Position numbers and translations under genes: made by a program. The notes beneath the pieces were generated by a model. That model ran no database searches, was not told where the DNA came from, and saw only the letters and a list, made by a program, of their open reading frames with translations. This document shows positions 16,687 to 25,858 of a stretch of DNA of 64,000 nt, piece by piece (positions within the stretch are counted from its first letter, which is position 1; each line of letters starts with the position of its first letter). Source of the stretch: Promicromonospora sp. MEB111 (GTDB taxonomy: Bacteria; Actinomycetota; Actinomycetes; Actinomycetales; Cellulomonadaceae); NCBI RefSeq assembly GCF_030209445.1, contig NZ_JARVSD010000024.1, positions 1 through 64,000 of the forward strand, in the 5' to 3' direction.

Positions 16687-17940
16687 GTGACCACCCACCT
16701 CGACCTGCTGACCGGCGAGTCCGCCGCGGGGCTTCTCGACGCCGCCGTGGCGACGGCCGGCGGGGAGCTCGTCGACTGGCGGGTGCGTCAGGTGGACCAC
16801 CGGCCCGGCTCGACGACGACGGTGGCGTACCGCGCGACGGTGCGCTGGAACGGGGTGGAGCGCTCGGAGACGCTCGGCGCGAGCGTGGGCCGGGCCCGCG
16901 ACGGGCGCAAGCCGGGCGTGGTCACGCTGTCCGACGGCGACGCGACCGTCGCCGTCTGGCGGTTCCCCGGCGACCCGGCGCTGCCCGCCCTGCCGCGCGC
17001 GTTCGACCCCGCCGCCGTCGAGGAGCTCCTGGCGGGGCTCGGCGTGGGCCCGCGGGAGCGCGCGCACCCCGAGCTCAAGGTGCGCGCCTACCGGCCCACC
17101 CGGCGGGCGGTGCTGGAGGCCACGGCGGCATCGTCCCGGGTGTTCCTCAAGGTGCTGCGGCCGCGCAAGGTCGCGGACCTGCACCAGCGGCACGCGCTGC
17201 TGTCGCGGGCCGGGCTGCCGGTCCCGCGCCCGCTCGGCTGGTCCGACGACGGCCTGCTGGTGCTGTCCCCGCTGCACGGCACCGAGATGCGCACCGCCGT
17301 CCGCGACGGGGGCCGCATCCCGTCGCCGTCCGCGATCCTGGACCTGCTCGACCGGCTGCCCGCCGAGGTGCGCGACCTGCCGCGGCGTCCGGCCTGGAGC
17401 GAGTCGGCGCAGCACTACGCGGGCGTGATCGGGGCGGCGCTGCCCGCCGAGGCCGGCCGCGCGAACGACCTGGCCGGCGCGGTCGCCGAGCGCCTCGCGG
17501 AGCGCGGCGCCGGGACCGACCCGACCCACGGCGACCTGTACGAGGCACAGATCATGCTCACCGACGGGCGGGTCACCGGCCTGCTCGACGTCGACTCCGC
17601 GGGGCCCGGCCATCGCGCCGACGACCTGGCCTGCCTGGTGGCGCACATCGACGTGCTGTCGCTCGTGGGCGGGTCGGACCCCACGCACGTGGCCCGGGCG
17701 TCCCGGATGCGCCGGCTCGCGGCGGACTACGCGGCGGGGTTCGTGACCGCGCCCGGCACCCGGGGCGCGGACCGCAGCGACCTCGCCGCCCGCGTCGCGG
17801 GCGTGCTGCTCTCCCTGGCCACCGGCCCGCACCGGGTCCAGGAGCGGCACTGGCAGGCGGCGACGTCGCGCCGCCTGGACGTCGTGGCGGCCTGGCTCGA
17901 CGGGTCGCGCCTCGCGACCGCCGGCGTGGGCGGCGCATGA
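16687..17940 (+). CDS. Aminoglycoside-phosphotransferase-fold kinase-like protein
   Basis: A 417-residue protein. Residues 1-130 are a less conserved N-lobe with little in common with named families; the C-lobe is of APH/choline-kinase type, with VFLKVLRP near 160 (ATP lysine region), THGDLYEAQIML near 278 (catalytic HGD) and LLDVDSAGPGHRADDLA near 298 (metal-binding Asp). The residue normally Asn in HGDxxxxN is Gln here. The substrate is unknown. Start GTG 16687 follows GAGG at a 7-bp spacing; GTG 16684 is also possible. The stop overlaps the kinase gene downstream, so the three genes may be one operon. Confidence 0.78.
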   Translation: MTTHLDLLTGESAAGLLDAAVATAGGELVDWRVRQVDHRPGSTTTVAYRATVRWNGVERSETLGASVGRARDGRKPGVVTLSDGDATVAVWRFPGDPALPALPRAFDPAAVEELLAGLGVGPRERAHPELKVRAYRPTRRAVLEATAASSRVFLKVLRPRKVADLHQRHALLSRAGLPVPRPLGWSDDGLLVLSPLHGTEMRTAVRDGGRIPSPSAILDLLDRLPAEVRDLPRRPAWSESAQHYAGVIGAALPAEAGRANDLAGAVAERLAERGAGTDPTHGDLYEAQIMLTDGRVTGLLDVDSAGPGHRADDLACLVAHIDVLSLVGGSDPTHVARASRMRRLAADYAAGFVTAPGTRGADRSDLAARVAGVLLSLATGPHRVQERHWQAATSRRLDVVAAWLDGSRLATAGVGGA

Positions 17941-19415
17941 GCCTGCGCCGTCCGTCCGTCCGGGCCAAGGTGGTGGCCGTGGTCGTGGCGGTGACCGCCA
18001 TCGGCCTCCTCGGGGCCGGCCTGCTCACGCACGCGATCCAGTCCCAGCAGATCATGGACGACATCTCCGAGGACTTCGACCAGGAGATCGGCGAGCTGCA
18101 GCGCCTCGCGGCCGACGGCGTGGACCCGGAGACGGGCGAGGACTTCCACGGCGCGGGCCGGCTCATGAGCGTGGCCATGGAGCGGAACGTCCCGGGCTCG
18201 AACGAGATGTTCGTGAGCTATCTGGACGGCGCGCACCAGCAGTCCAACCCGCCCGCGGCGAGCCGCGTGGTCGTGGAGAGCGAGCTCGTCCAGGACGTCG
18301 TGGACGGCCTGACGCCGCAGTCGTCCACGACCGTCCAGCGTGAGATCGAGACCGAGATCGGCCGGGTGTGGTTCGTCGTCGTGCCGGTGACCGTGCCGGA
18401 CCGGCAGGAGGTGGGCGCCTACGTCATGGCGTCCGCGCTGGACCAGTCGCTCGAGGCCGAGACCGCCGTGATGCGCACCTACGCGATCGTCTGCAGCGTG
18501 GCGCTGGTGCTCCTGGGCCTGTTCGCCTGGCTCGTGGTCAGCCGCCTGCTGCGCCCGCTGCGCCAGCTCAGCGCCACCGCGACCCGGGTGACCGAGACGG
18601 ACCTGTCGCAGCGCGTGCCCGTCGCGACCGACGACGACCTCGGCGAGCTGGCGGGCGCCTTCAACACCATGCTCGACCGCCTGTCCACGGCCATCGAGAC
18701 GCAGCGCCAGTTCCTGGACGACGCCGGGCACGAGCTCCGCACGCCGCTGACGGTGCTGCGCGGGCACCTGGAGGTGCTCGACCCGGACGACCCGGCGGAC
18801 GTGCGCGAGACCCGGGACCTGCTGCTGGACGAGACCTCCCGGATGGGGCAGATCGTCGAGGAGCTGGTCCTGCTCGCCAAGGCGGAACGGTCGGACTTCG
18901 TGGCCCCGGCCCCGGTGGACCTGGGCCGGTTCACGGACGACGTGCACGACAAGGCGCGGGCGCTGGGCGACCGCCGCTGGGTGGTGGACGCGCGCGCCGA
19001 CGTCGAGGTCTCCGCCGACGCGCACCGGCTCACCCAGGCCGTGCTCCAGCTCGCGGACAACGCGGTGAAGTTCACCGGTGCCGACGACGAGGTGGGGATC
19101 GGCACGCAGGTGTTCGACGGCCCGTCCGGCCGCGTCGTCCGGCTCTGGGTGCGGGACACCGGACCGGGCGTGCCGCCCGAGGAGGCGGACCGCATCTTCG
19201 ACCGGTTCGCGCGGGGGAGCACGACGGGCGGCGTGCCGGGCTCCGGCCTGGGCCTCGCGATCGTGCGGGCCATCGCGCAGGGGCACGGCGGGGACGTGGT
19301 GGTGGAACGGTCCGACGGCGGCGGCGCGCGGTTCGTGATGACCTGGCCCGCGGCCGGGCCAGGGCAGGGCGCACAGCCGGCGGCCCGGGGCGCGACGGCG
19401 GAGGAGGCGGCGTGA
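17937..19415 (+). CDS. OmpR-system sensor histidine kinase
   Basis: A 492-residue membrane kinase. One helix near residues 12-34, an extracellular domain of about 145 residues with no cysteine, and a second helix near 180-203 precede HAMP (RLLRPLRQLSATATRV). The phospho-accepting histidine is H265 in DDAGHELRTPLT. HATPase boxes: ADNAVKF, DTGPGVPP, FDRFARG and GSGLGLAIV. It starts at the ATGA shared with the phosphotransferase-fold gene and overlaps its response regulator by 4 bp (GTGA). Confidence 0.93.
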   Translation: MSLRRPSVRAKVVAVVVAVTAIGLLGAGLLTHAIQSQQIMDDISEDFDQEIGELQRLAADGVDPETGEDFHGAGRLMSVAMERNVPGSNEMFVSYLDGAHQQSNPPAASRVVVESELVQDVVDGLTPQSSTTVQREIETEIGRVWFVVVPVTVPDRQEVGAYVMASALDQSLEAETAVMRTYAIVCSVALVLLGLFAWLVVSRLLRPLRQLSATATRVTETDLSQRVPVATDDDLGELAGAFNTMLDRLSTAIETQRQFLDDAGHELRTPLTVLRGHLEVLDPDDPADVRETRDLLLDETSRMGQIVEELVLLAKAERSDFVAPAPVDLGRFTDDVHDKARALGDRRWVVDARADVEVSADAHRLTQAVLQLADNAVKFTGADDEVGIGTQVFDGPSGRVVRLWVRDTGPGVPPEEADRIFDRFARGSTTGGVPGSGLGLAIVRAIAQGHGGDVVVERSDGGGARFVMTWPAAGPGQGAQPAARGATAEEAA

Positions 19416-20077
19416 ACCAGATCCTGATCGCGGAGGACGAGGAGCGCATCGCGCAGTTCGTGCGGAAGGGCCTCAAGGCGCACGGGTTCCAGCCCACCGT
19501 GGTGTCCGACGGCGCCTCGGCGCTCGGCCACGCCATGTCGGGCGGCTACGACCTGATGGTGCTGGACATCGGCCTGCCCGTGCTGGACGGGTTCACGGTG
19601 CTGCAGCGCCTGCGCGACGTCGGCTCCACGCTGCCCGTGGTCATCCTCACCGCGCGCGACTCGTTGTCGGACCGGGTGGCGGGCCTGGAGGGCGGGGCGG
19701 ACGACTACATGTCCAAGCCGTTCGGGTTCGACGAGCTGCTCGCCCGCATCCGGCTGCGGCTGCGCAGGGCGGCGTCGGAGGCCGCGCCGTCGGACCGGCT
19801 GGAGCACGGCGGCGTCGGGCTGGACCTGCGCACGCGCACCGCGACCGTGGCCGGCCGGGAGGTGGAGCTGTCCGCGCGGGAGTTCGCGCTCGCGGAGGTG
19901 TTCCTCCAGCACCCGGGGCAGGTCATGTCGCGCGAACAGCTGCTGTCGCGCGTGTGGGGGTACGACTTCGACCCCGGGTCCAACGTGGTGGACGTGTACG
20001 TGCGCTACCTGCGCAGAAAGCTGGGGGCGGACCGGATCGAGACCGTGCGGGGCGCGGGCTACCGGTTCCGGGGATGA
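19412..20077 (+). CDS. OmpR/PhoB-family response regulator
   Basis: A 221-residue regulator. In the receiver, acidic residues are in AEDEERI, the phospho-acceptor Asp is residue 52 (VLDIGLP), Thr is in VILTARDS and Lys is in YMSKPFGF near 102. The C-terminal winged helix has SAREFALAEVFLQHPG, VMSREQLLSRVWG and NVVDVYVRYLRRKLG. The start is a GTG overlapping the kinase stop. Direct repeats with 11-bp spacing, as OmpR-type regulators bind, lie 43 bp downstream, ahead of the acidic repeat protein gene. Confidence 0.93.
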   Translation: MNQILIAEDEERIAQFVRKGLKAHGFQPTVVSDGASALGHAMSGGYDLMVLDIGLPVLDGFTVLQRLRDVGSTLPVVILTARDSLSDRVAGLEGGADDYMSKPFGFDELLARIRLRLRRAASEAAPSDRLEHGGVGLDLRTRTATVAGREVELSAREFALAEVFLQHPGQVMSREQLLSRVWGYDFDPGSNVVDVYVRYLRRKLGADRIETVRGAGYRFRG

Positions 20078-20119
20078 CGCCCCGCGGTACCGCGCCCGCC
20101 CGCACCACATGAGAGCTGT

Positions 20120-20148
20120 CTCATCCGGCTCTCCTCGTCGCCTCATCC
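20120..20148 (+). promoter_or_regulatory. Three-unit 11-bp direct repeat, candidate OmpR-type binding site
   Basis: Units begin at 20120 (CTCATCC), 20131 (CTCCTCG) and 20142 (CTCATCC), exactly 11 bp apart, so all face the same side of the helix. Tandem 7-mers with an 11-bp period are the usual binding pattern of OmpR/PhoB regulators. The site is 68 bp upstream of the acidic protein start and 43 bp after the response regulator stop. Confidence 0.6.
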
Positions 20149-20215
20149 TGGCGCAGCAGACTCGTCATCAGCAGGCACCCGACGGGGGTGCCGGGAGACC
20201 CGGGAGGTCGGTCGC

Positions 20216-20644
20216 ATGAACCCCTCGACCATGAAGAAGCGCTGGGCCGTCGTCGGGACGGCCGCCGTGATCGGCATCGCGGGCGCGAGCACGGCCGCCG
20301 CGCTCAACGACCCCGCCCCGCGGGCCGAGTCGACCGCCGCCGTCGCGCTGTCCGGCGGAACGGCGCCCGCCGGCGGGACGACCGCCGCGCCCGCCGACGA
20401 CTCGCCGGAGTCGGCGGACTCGCCCAACGAGTCGGCGCGGGACACCCCCGGGTCCGCGCAGTCGGCGGACTCGCCGGGCGACGCGAACTACGACCCGTCG
20501 CCGGAGTCGGCGGACTCCCCGAACGAGTCGGCGCACGACACGGCGGGCTCCGCGCAGTCGGCGGACTCGCCGGACGACGCGAACTACCAGTCCCCGGCCG
20601 ACGACACCCCGAACGACGACACGGCGGACGACGCGGACGACTGA
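20216..20644 (+). CDS. Exported acidic Ser/Asp/Pro-rich repeat protein
   Basis: A 142-residue protein of unknown function. MKKRWAVVGTAAVIGIAGAS is a clear signal peptide or anchor helix. The remainder is low complexity and strongly acidic, with two copies of a unit reading SPESADSPNESA, then DT, GSAQSADSP and DANY (about residues 64-123), ending in DDTADDADD. There are no cysteines. An AGG ribosome site lies before ATG 20216; ATG 20231 (MKKR) is an alternative. Its position behind a possible OmpR-type site makes it the likely target of the neighbouring two-component system. It resembles no enzyme; a calcium- or cation-binding surface protein is one possibility. Confidence 0.75.
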   Translation: MNPSTMKKRWAVVGTAAVIGIAGASTAAALNDPAPRAESTAAVALSGGTAPAGGTTAAPADDSPESADSPNESARDTPGSAQSADSPGDANYDPSPESADSPNESAHDTAGSAQSADSPDDANYQSPADDTPNDDTADDADD

Positions 20645-20656
20645 TCCGCGTTCGCC

Positions 20657-20704
20657 ACGTGTCAGAACCTCAGGTCACCCCGGTGACCTGAGGTTCTGAC
20701 ATGT
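20657..20704. terminator. Long hairpin (family A, copy 2)
   Basis: A 23-bp stem with one G-T wobble (20657-20679 with 20682-20704) and a 2-nt gap at the tip. The arm contains TGTCAG-AACCT-CAGGTC-ACC. It begins 13 bp after the acidic protein stop. There is no T-tract. The stem matches the copies at 12718 and 37727 outside the middle five bases. Confidence 0.85.
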
Positions 20705-20750
20705 CAGGACATGTACTGAAGTAGTAACCCGACCCGCCTACACTGCGCGC

Positions 20751-22244
20751 GTGACCCGTACCCACCGTCGACCGCGGATCGCGATCTGTGGCATGGCGAT
20801 CGAGTCCAGCACGTTCTCCCCGCACCGCTCGGGCTGGGAGGCGTTCACCCTGCTGCGCGGCAACGAGCTCGTGCGGCGGTACCCGTTCCTGCGGGACGGC
20901 ACCGCCCTGCGCCGGGAGGCCGAGTGGGTGGGCATCCTGCGGGCCGGGGCGCTGCCGGGCGGCGCGGTCCCGGCGGACGTCTACGAGACGGTCCGCACCG
21001 AGATCGGCCTGGCGCTGGAGGCGCAGGGCCCGTTCGACGGGGTGCTGCTGGAGATCCACGGGGCCATGTCCGTGCTCGGGTACACCGACGCGGAGGCGGA
21101 CCTCGCCCGGGCGGTGCGCGCCGCCGTCGGCCCGGACTGCCTGGTCTCCGCGTCCATGGACCTGCACGGCAACGTGTCCCGGGACCTCGCTGCGACCGTC
21201 GACCTCATCGCCTGCCACCGCACGGCCCCGCACGAGGACGAGGACGAGGCGCGCGAGCGCGCGGCCACCGACCTGCTGCGGCGCGTCGACGGGGCGGGGC
21301 GGCCGCGCAAGGCCTGGGTGCAGGTGCCGGTGCTGCTGGCGGGCGAGCGGGCGAGCACCCGGCAGGAGCCGGCGAAGGGCATCTACGAGGACGTCGCGCG
21401 GGTCGGGGCGCTGGACGGCGTGCTGGACGCCTCCGTCTGGGTCGGCTACGCGTGGGCGGACGAGCCGCGCTGCCGGGCCGCCGTGGTGGTCATGGGCGAC
21501 GACGACGCCGTCATCTCCCGGGAGGCCGAGCGCCTGGCCCGCCGGTACTGGGACGCCCGCGCGGAGTTCGGCTTCGTGGCGCCCGCCGGGTCCTACGAGG
21601 AGTGCCTGCGGGCCGTGCTGGCGAGCGACGCGCGGCCGTTCGTCCTGTCGGACACGGGCGACAACCCCATGGCCGGCGGCGCCGGCGACGTGACCTGGAC
21701 CCTCGCGCGGCTCCTGGCGGAGCCCGCCTTCGCGGCCCCGCCCGCCGACGGCGGCCGCACCGCGATCTACGCCGCCCTGCCCGACGCCGACGCCGCCCGC
21801 ACGGTGGCCGCCGCCGGGGTGGGCGCCACCGTCGAGGTGGAGGCCGGGGCCCGGGTCGACGCCGGCCCGCACGGACCGGTCACGCTGCGGGGCGTCGTCG
21901 AGCACGTGCGCGCGGACGACCCCCTCGCGGGGATCGTGTGCGTCGTGGCGGTGGGCGGCCTGCGGGTGGTCCTCACCGAGCGGCGCCGGGCGTACCACCT
22001 GGAGTCGGACTTCACGGCGATCGGCCTGGACCCCCGGGGCACCGACGTGGTGGTGGTGAAGATCGGCAACCTCGAGACCGAGCTCTACGAGATGGCCGAG
22101 GACTGGATGCTCGTGCTCACGCCCGGCGGCGTGGACCAGGACCTGCGCCGCCTGCGCCACACCGGCCTGGGCGGGCCGGTGTGGCCCTTCGACGACGACG
22201 CCGCGTTCGGCGACGGCCCGGACCTCACCCCCGAGCTGCTCTGA
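20751..22244 (+). CDS. M81-family metallopeptidase (MlrC-like)
   Basis: A 497-residue protein matching the MlrC (microcystinase C) family: RIAICGMAIESSTFSPHRS opening, LEIHGAMS near 103, SMDLHGNVS near 138, ACHRTAPHED near 157 and DTGDNPMAGGAGDVTW near 305. The conserved Asp/His set forms a metal site. MlrC hydrolyses linear peptides from microcystin, but most family members sit in amino acid or peptide catabolism with unknown substrates. It uses a GTG start at 20751, soon after a family A hairpin, and appears monocistronic. Confidence 0.87.
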   Translation: MTRTHRRPRIAICGMAIESSTFSPHRSGWEAFTLLRGNELVRRYPFLRDGTALRREAEWVGILRAGALPGGAVPADVYETVRTEIGLALEAQGPFDGVLLEIHGAMSVLGYTDAEADLARAVRAAVGPDCLVSASMDLHGNVSRDLAATVDLIACHRTAPHEDEDEARERAATDLLRRVDGAGRPRKAWVQVPVLLAGERASTRQEPAKGIYEDVARVGALDGVLDASVWVGYAWADEPRCRAAVVVMGDDDAVISREAERLARRYWDARAEFGFVAPAGSYEECLRAVLASDARPFVLSDTGDNPMAGGAGDVTWTLARLLAEPAFAAPPADGGRTAIYAALPDADAARTVAAAGVGATVEVEAGARVDAGPHGPVTLRGVVEHVRADDPLAGIVCVVAVGGLRVVLTERRRAYHLESDFTAIGLDPRGTDVVVVKIGNLETELYEMAEDWMLVLTPGGVDQDLRRLRHTGLGGPVWPFDDDAAFGDGPDLTPELL

Positions 22245-22282
22245 CCCGCCCCGGCACGCTCCCCGGCGTCAGGCCGGCCGGG

Positions 22283-23407
22283 TCAGAGCGGGCCCTGGAA
22301 GTTGGCGCAGCCGCCCGCCGGGACGAACCCGAGCGCGATGTTGATCGCGAGCATGTGCGGGTTCTCCTCGTTGTTCCAGGTGTAGATCCGCTGCGCCTCC
22401 GGGCGCAGGCGTGCGTGCTCGCGCAGGTTCACGGCCTTGACGAGCATCCCGAGCCGGTGCCCCCGGTGCGTCCTGAGCACCACGGTCGCCTGCTGGTTGG
22501 TGTGCTCGGGCTGGAGGTCGTTCCACTGGAGCATGGTCATCGCGACCAGCTCGCCCGTGGCCACGTGCTCGGCCGCCGTCACCACGTACTGGTCGCCCTT
22601 GGCGGCGATCGCCGCCTCCTCGGTGCGGATCCGCTCCACGTCCCAGACGTCGGACTCGACGTCCAGGCCGCCGCGCGGTTCGTCGTCGGACAGCGCCTGC
22701 TCCAGGGCGGCATACTGCTCGATCCACTCCTCCGGCGTGGGCGCCGTCCAGGTGTGGACGCGGTACGCGTCGCCCGCCACGGCACGGGACTCGGCCTCGA
22801 AGCGGGACACCGCCTCCGGCAGCACCGGCAGGTCGATCCGGGAGCGGCGCTCGACGAGCTGGAGCGTCAGGCCCAGCTTCTGCGCGAGCAGGACGCCAGG
22901 CAGGTCCGCGGCGACCTCGCCGCTGCCCGACGCCGGGGTCAGCGTCTCGCCCGCCGGCTTCTCCGGGCCGAAGTCGACGTACGTCATGAACGACGTCCGG
23001 CCCTCCGCCCGGGCCGTGTCGCGCGACCACTGCGCGAGGGCCGAGGCGATGCCGCGCCGCCGGTGCTCCGGGTGCACCACGATGCCGCCGATCGCCAGCT
23101 CGGGGTTGGCGCGGACCTGCAGGAACACCGTCGCCTCGCCCACCACCTGCGGTCCGGCGGGCGTGTCCACCACCGCGATCTGCCGCAGCTTGCGCACGTA
23201 GCTCTGGTTGTTCATCCCGACCAGGATCCCGATCGGCGTCGGAGCGGCGTCCGCGTTGCCGAGGTCCACGACCGCGGCCGCGGCGTGCAGCTCCGCGATG
23301 CCGCGGTACGCCCAGGCGTCGGCCTCGTCGAGCGAGGTCGCGTGGGGCGGGGTCATGAGCCGCCACGCCGACGTCGCCGGGGCGGGTGCTGCAGGGGATG
23401 TGCTCAT
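22283..23407 (-). CDS. GNAT-family N-acetyltransferase, two-domain
   Basis: A 374-residue protein with two GNAT-like halves. The first half carries the acetyl-CoA loop HPEHRRRGIASAL near residue 126; the second carries THRGHRLGMLVKAVN near 318 and ends with the NxEENPHMLAINIALGF element. This two-domain architecture is common in actinobacteria (mycothiol-synthase-like layout), with unknown substrates. A paralog with the same closing motif is at 25911-27056, on the other side of the GH3 gene. It is divergent from the GH3 gene with 102 bp between starts. Confidence 0.82.
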   Translation of the reverse strand: MSTSPAAPAPATSAWRLMTPPHATSLDEADAWAYRGIAELHAAAAVVDLGNADAAPTPIGILVGMNNQSYVRKLRQIAVVDTPAGPQVVGEATVFLQVRANPELAIGGIVVHPEHRRRGIASALAQWSRDTARAEGRTSFMTYVDFGPEKPAGETLTPASGSGEVAADLPGVLLAQKLGLTLQLVERRSRIDLPVLPEAVSRFEAESRAVAGDAYRVHTWTAPTPEEWIEQYAALEQALSDDEPRGGLDVESDVWDVERIRTEEAAIAAKGDQYVVTAAEHVATGELVAMTMLQWNDLQPEHTNQQATVVLRTHRGHRLGMLVKAVNLREHARLRPEAQRIYTWNNEENPHMLAINIALGFVPAGGCANFQGPL

Positions 23408-23509
23408 GGACCCAGGGTGCTCCCGGCGCTCCGGGGGCGCACGACTTTATTCGGCACCGCTGGACCCGGCGCGCCTGGACCTGGCACGCCTGGCCGCTAG
23501 CGTGACCGC

Positions 23510-25858
23510 ATGACGAAGAAGTCGCGCGCCCGGGCCGCCGGGGTCTCTGCGCCTGCCCCGGCCGCCGGTCCGGCCGACCCGGCGGCGATCGTCCGGAAGC
23601 TGACCGTCGAGCAGAAGGCCCGGCTCCTGTCCGGGGCCTCGTTCTGGTCCGCCGCCGAGGCGCCCGGCGTCCCGCCGGTCTACGTGGCCGACGGGCCGCA
23701 CGGCGTGCGACGGCTCGCCCCCGACGTCGGCGACGTCGAGGGGGCTCTCCCGGCCACGTGCTTTCCGCCCGCGGTGGCGCTGGGCAGCACCTTCGACGTC
23801 GCCCTCGTGGCGCGCGTCGGGGCCGCCGTGGCAGCCGAGGCCCGGGAGCGCGACGTCGACGTGGTGCTCGGCCCGGGTATCAACATCAAGCGCAGCCCGC
23901 TGTGCGGGCGCAACTTCGAGTACGTCTCGGAGGACCCGCTGCTCGCCGGGGAGATCGGCGCGGCCCTGGTCTCCGGGATCCAGGACCACGGCGTGGCCGC
24001 GTGCGTCAAGCACTTCGCCGCGAACAACCAGGAGACCGAGCGCATGCGCGTCTCCGCCGACATCGACGAGCGCACCCTGCGCGAGATCTACCTGCGTGGC
24101 TTCCAGCGCGTGGTGACCCGGGCGCGGCCCGCCACGCTCATGTCCTCCTACAACCGCGTCAACGGCACGCACACCGGCGAGGACCGCCGGCTCACCACCG
24201 ACGTGCTCCGTGGCGAGTGGGGCTTCGAGGGGCTGGTCATGTCCGACTGGGGCGCCGTCCACGACCGCCTCGCCGGCATCCGCGCGGGCCTCGACCTGGA
24301 GATGCCCGCCGCAGGCGAGGCCCGGGTCGCGGAGATCGTCGCCGCCGTCCGGTCCGGCGCGCTCGACCCGGCCGACGTCGACCGCTCGGCAGGCCGGGTG
24401 GTCGCGCTGGCGCTCGCGGCGCGAGCTGCCCGGCCCGCCGCCGGGACCGCCCTCGCGGAGCGGGGCGACGACCCCGAGACCTGGCACGACGACGTCCACC
24501 ACGCCCTGGCCCGCGATGCCGCGGGCCGGGCGATCGTGCTGCTCAAGAACGACGGCGGCCTGCTGCCGCTGGCCCCGCGGACGCGCCTGGCCGTGATCGG
24601 CGAGCTCGCGCGGACGCCGCGGTTCCAGGGCGCGGGCTCGTCCCAGATCGTGCCGACCCGGGTCGACGACGCCCTCGCGGCGATCCGCGACTCGGCGACC
24701 GACGTCGTGTTCGCACCGGGGTACGGGCCGGGCGCGGGATCGGCCGACGAGCTCGCCGACGAGGCGCTCGCGGACGAGGCCGTCGCCGCGGCCCGCGACG
24801 CCGGGGTGGTGCTGTTCTTCGCTGGCCTGCCGCAGTCGGCCGAGGCCGAGGGCCGCGACCGCGAGCACATCGAGCTCCCGGCGGCCCAGCTCGAGGTGCT
24901 GGACCGGGTGCTGGCGGTCAACCCGCGCGTGGTCGTGGTGCTCTCCAACGGCTCGGTGGTGCGGCTGTCCGGGTTCGCGGACCGGGTGCCCGCGATCGTC
25001 GAGGGCTGGCTGCTGGGCCAGGCGGGCGGCGGGGCGACGGCTGACGTCCTGTTCGGTCGGGTCAACCCGTCCGGCAGGCTGGCCGAGACGGTCCCGCTCC
25101 GCATCGAGGACACCCCCGCGTGGACCAGGTTTCCCGGCACCGGGCTGCACGTCACCTACGGCGAGGGCATCTTCGTGGGCTACCGCTGGTACGACGCGCG
25201 GGACATGGCGGTGCAGTACCCCTTCGGCCACGGGCTCTCGTACACGACGTTCGCCTACGCGGACCTGACGGTCGCCGCCGGGCCGGCCGACGGCGTCGTC
25301 GGCCTCACCGCGAGACTGACCGTCACCAACACCGGCGGCGTGGCCGGGCGCGAGGTGGTCCAGTGCTACGTGTCCCTGCCGGGATCCGCGGTCCCGCGGG
25401 CCCCGCGCGCGCTGGCCGCGTTCGCCGTCGTCGACCTGGCGCCGGGGGAGTCCCGGGAGGTCGAGCTGGTCGTGGACCGTTCCGACCTCGCGTTCTGGGA
25501 CGTGCGCGCCGACCGGTGGCACGTGGAGGGCGGCGCCTACCGCGTCGAGGTGGGCGCGTCGAGCCGCGACCTGCGCGTCGCGGCCGAGGCCGAGGTGCCG
25601 GGGGACGCCGTCACTCATCTGCTCACACCGGGGTCCTCGGTGGGCGAGGCGATGACGCACCCCGTCGTCGGCCCCACGGTCACCGCGCTGCTCAGGGCGG
25701 CGGGCCTGTCGGACGACGTCATGATCATGACGCAGGCCATGCCCCTGGAACGGCTCCCGTACCAGCCGGGCTCGGGCGTGACCCACCGTCGGCTCCGCCA
25801 CCTGCTCGGGATCGCGAACGGCCCGCTGGCCACCCTCCTCGCCCGCCGCCGCCGTTGA
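23510..25858 (+). CDS. Glycoside hydrolase family 3, beta-glucosidase type
   Basis: A 782-residue enzyme without signal peptide, so intracellular. Domain order is GH3 N-terminal barrel (about 25-300), GH3 C-terminal domain (about 335-560) and a fibronectin-III-like domain (about 595-690), then an extension of roughly 85 residues. Key features: YVADGPHGVRR near 63, GPGINIKRSPLCGRNFEY near 121, KHFAANNQETER near 167 and nucleophile D246 in VMSDWGA. No PA14 insertion is present. It probably removes beta-linked glucose from imported oligosaccharides. The stop codon is inside a 24-bp hairpin. Confidence 0.92.
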   Translation: MTKKSRARAAGVSAPAPAAGPADPAAIVRKLTVEQKARLLSGASFWSAAEAPGVPPVYVADGPHGVRRLAPDVGDVEGALPATCFPPAVALGSTFDVALVARVGAAVAAEARERDVDVVLGPGINIKRSPLCGRNFEYVSEDPLLAGEIGAALVSGIQDHGVAACVKHFAANNQETERMRVSADIDERTLREIYLRGFQRVVTRARPATLMSSYNRVNGTHTGEDRRLTTDVLRGEWGFEGLVMSDWGAVHDRLAGIRAGLDLEMPAAGEARVAEIVAAVRSGALDPADVDRSAGRVVALALAARAARPAAGTALAERGDDPETWHDDVHHALARDAAGRAIVLLKNDGGLLPLAPRTRLAVIGELARTPRFQGAGSSQIVPTRVDDALAAIRDSATDVVFAPGYGPGAGSADELADEALADEAVAAARDAGVVLFFAGLPQSAEAEGRDREHIELPAAQLEVLDRVLAVNPRVVVVLSNGSVVRLSGFADRVPAIVEGWLLGQAGGGATADVLFGRVNPSGRLAETVPLRIEDTPAWTRFPGTGLHVTYGEGIFVGYRWYDARDMAVQYPFGHGLSYTTFAYADLTVAAGPADGVVGLTARLTVTNTGGVAGREVVQCYVSLPGSAVPRAPRALAAFAVVDLAPGESREVELVVDRSDLAFWDVRADRWHVEGGAYRVEVGASSRDLRVAAEAEVPGDAVTHLLTPGSSVGEAMTHPVVGPTVTALLRAAGLSDDVMIMTQAMPLERLPYQPGSGVTHRRLRHLLGIANGPLATLLARRRR

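Noticed and set aside
20670-22160. A 496-codon minus-strand frame opposite the M81 peptidase
   Set aside because: The M81 frame has clear family motifs; the antisense translation has none.
23447-25801. A 784-codon open frame on the minus strand opposite the GH3 gene
   Set aside because: It is antisense to a well-supported GH3 enzyme, has a low-complexity Arg/Gly/His-rich translation, and has no recognisable motif. Long antisense frames are expected at this GC content.
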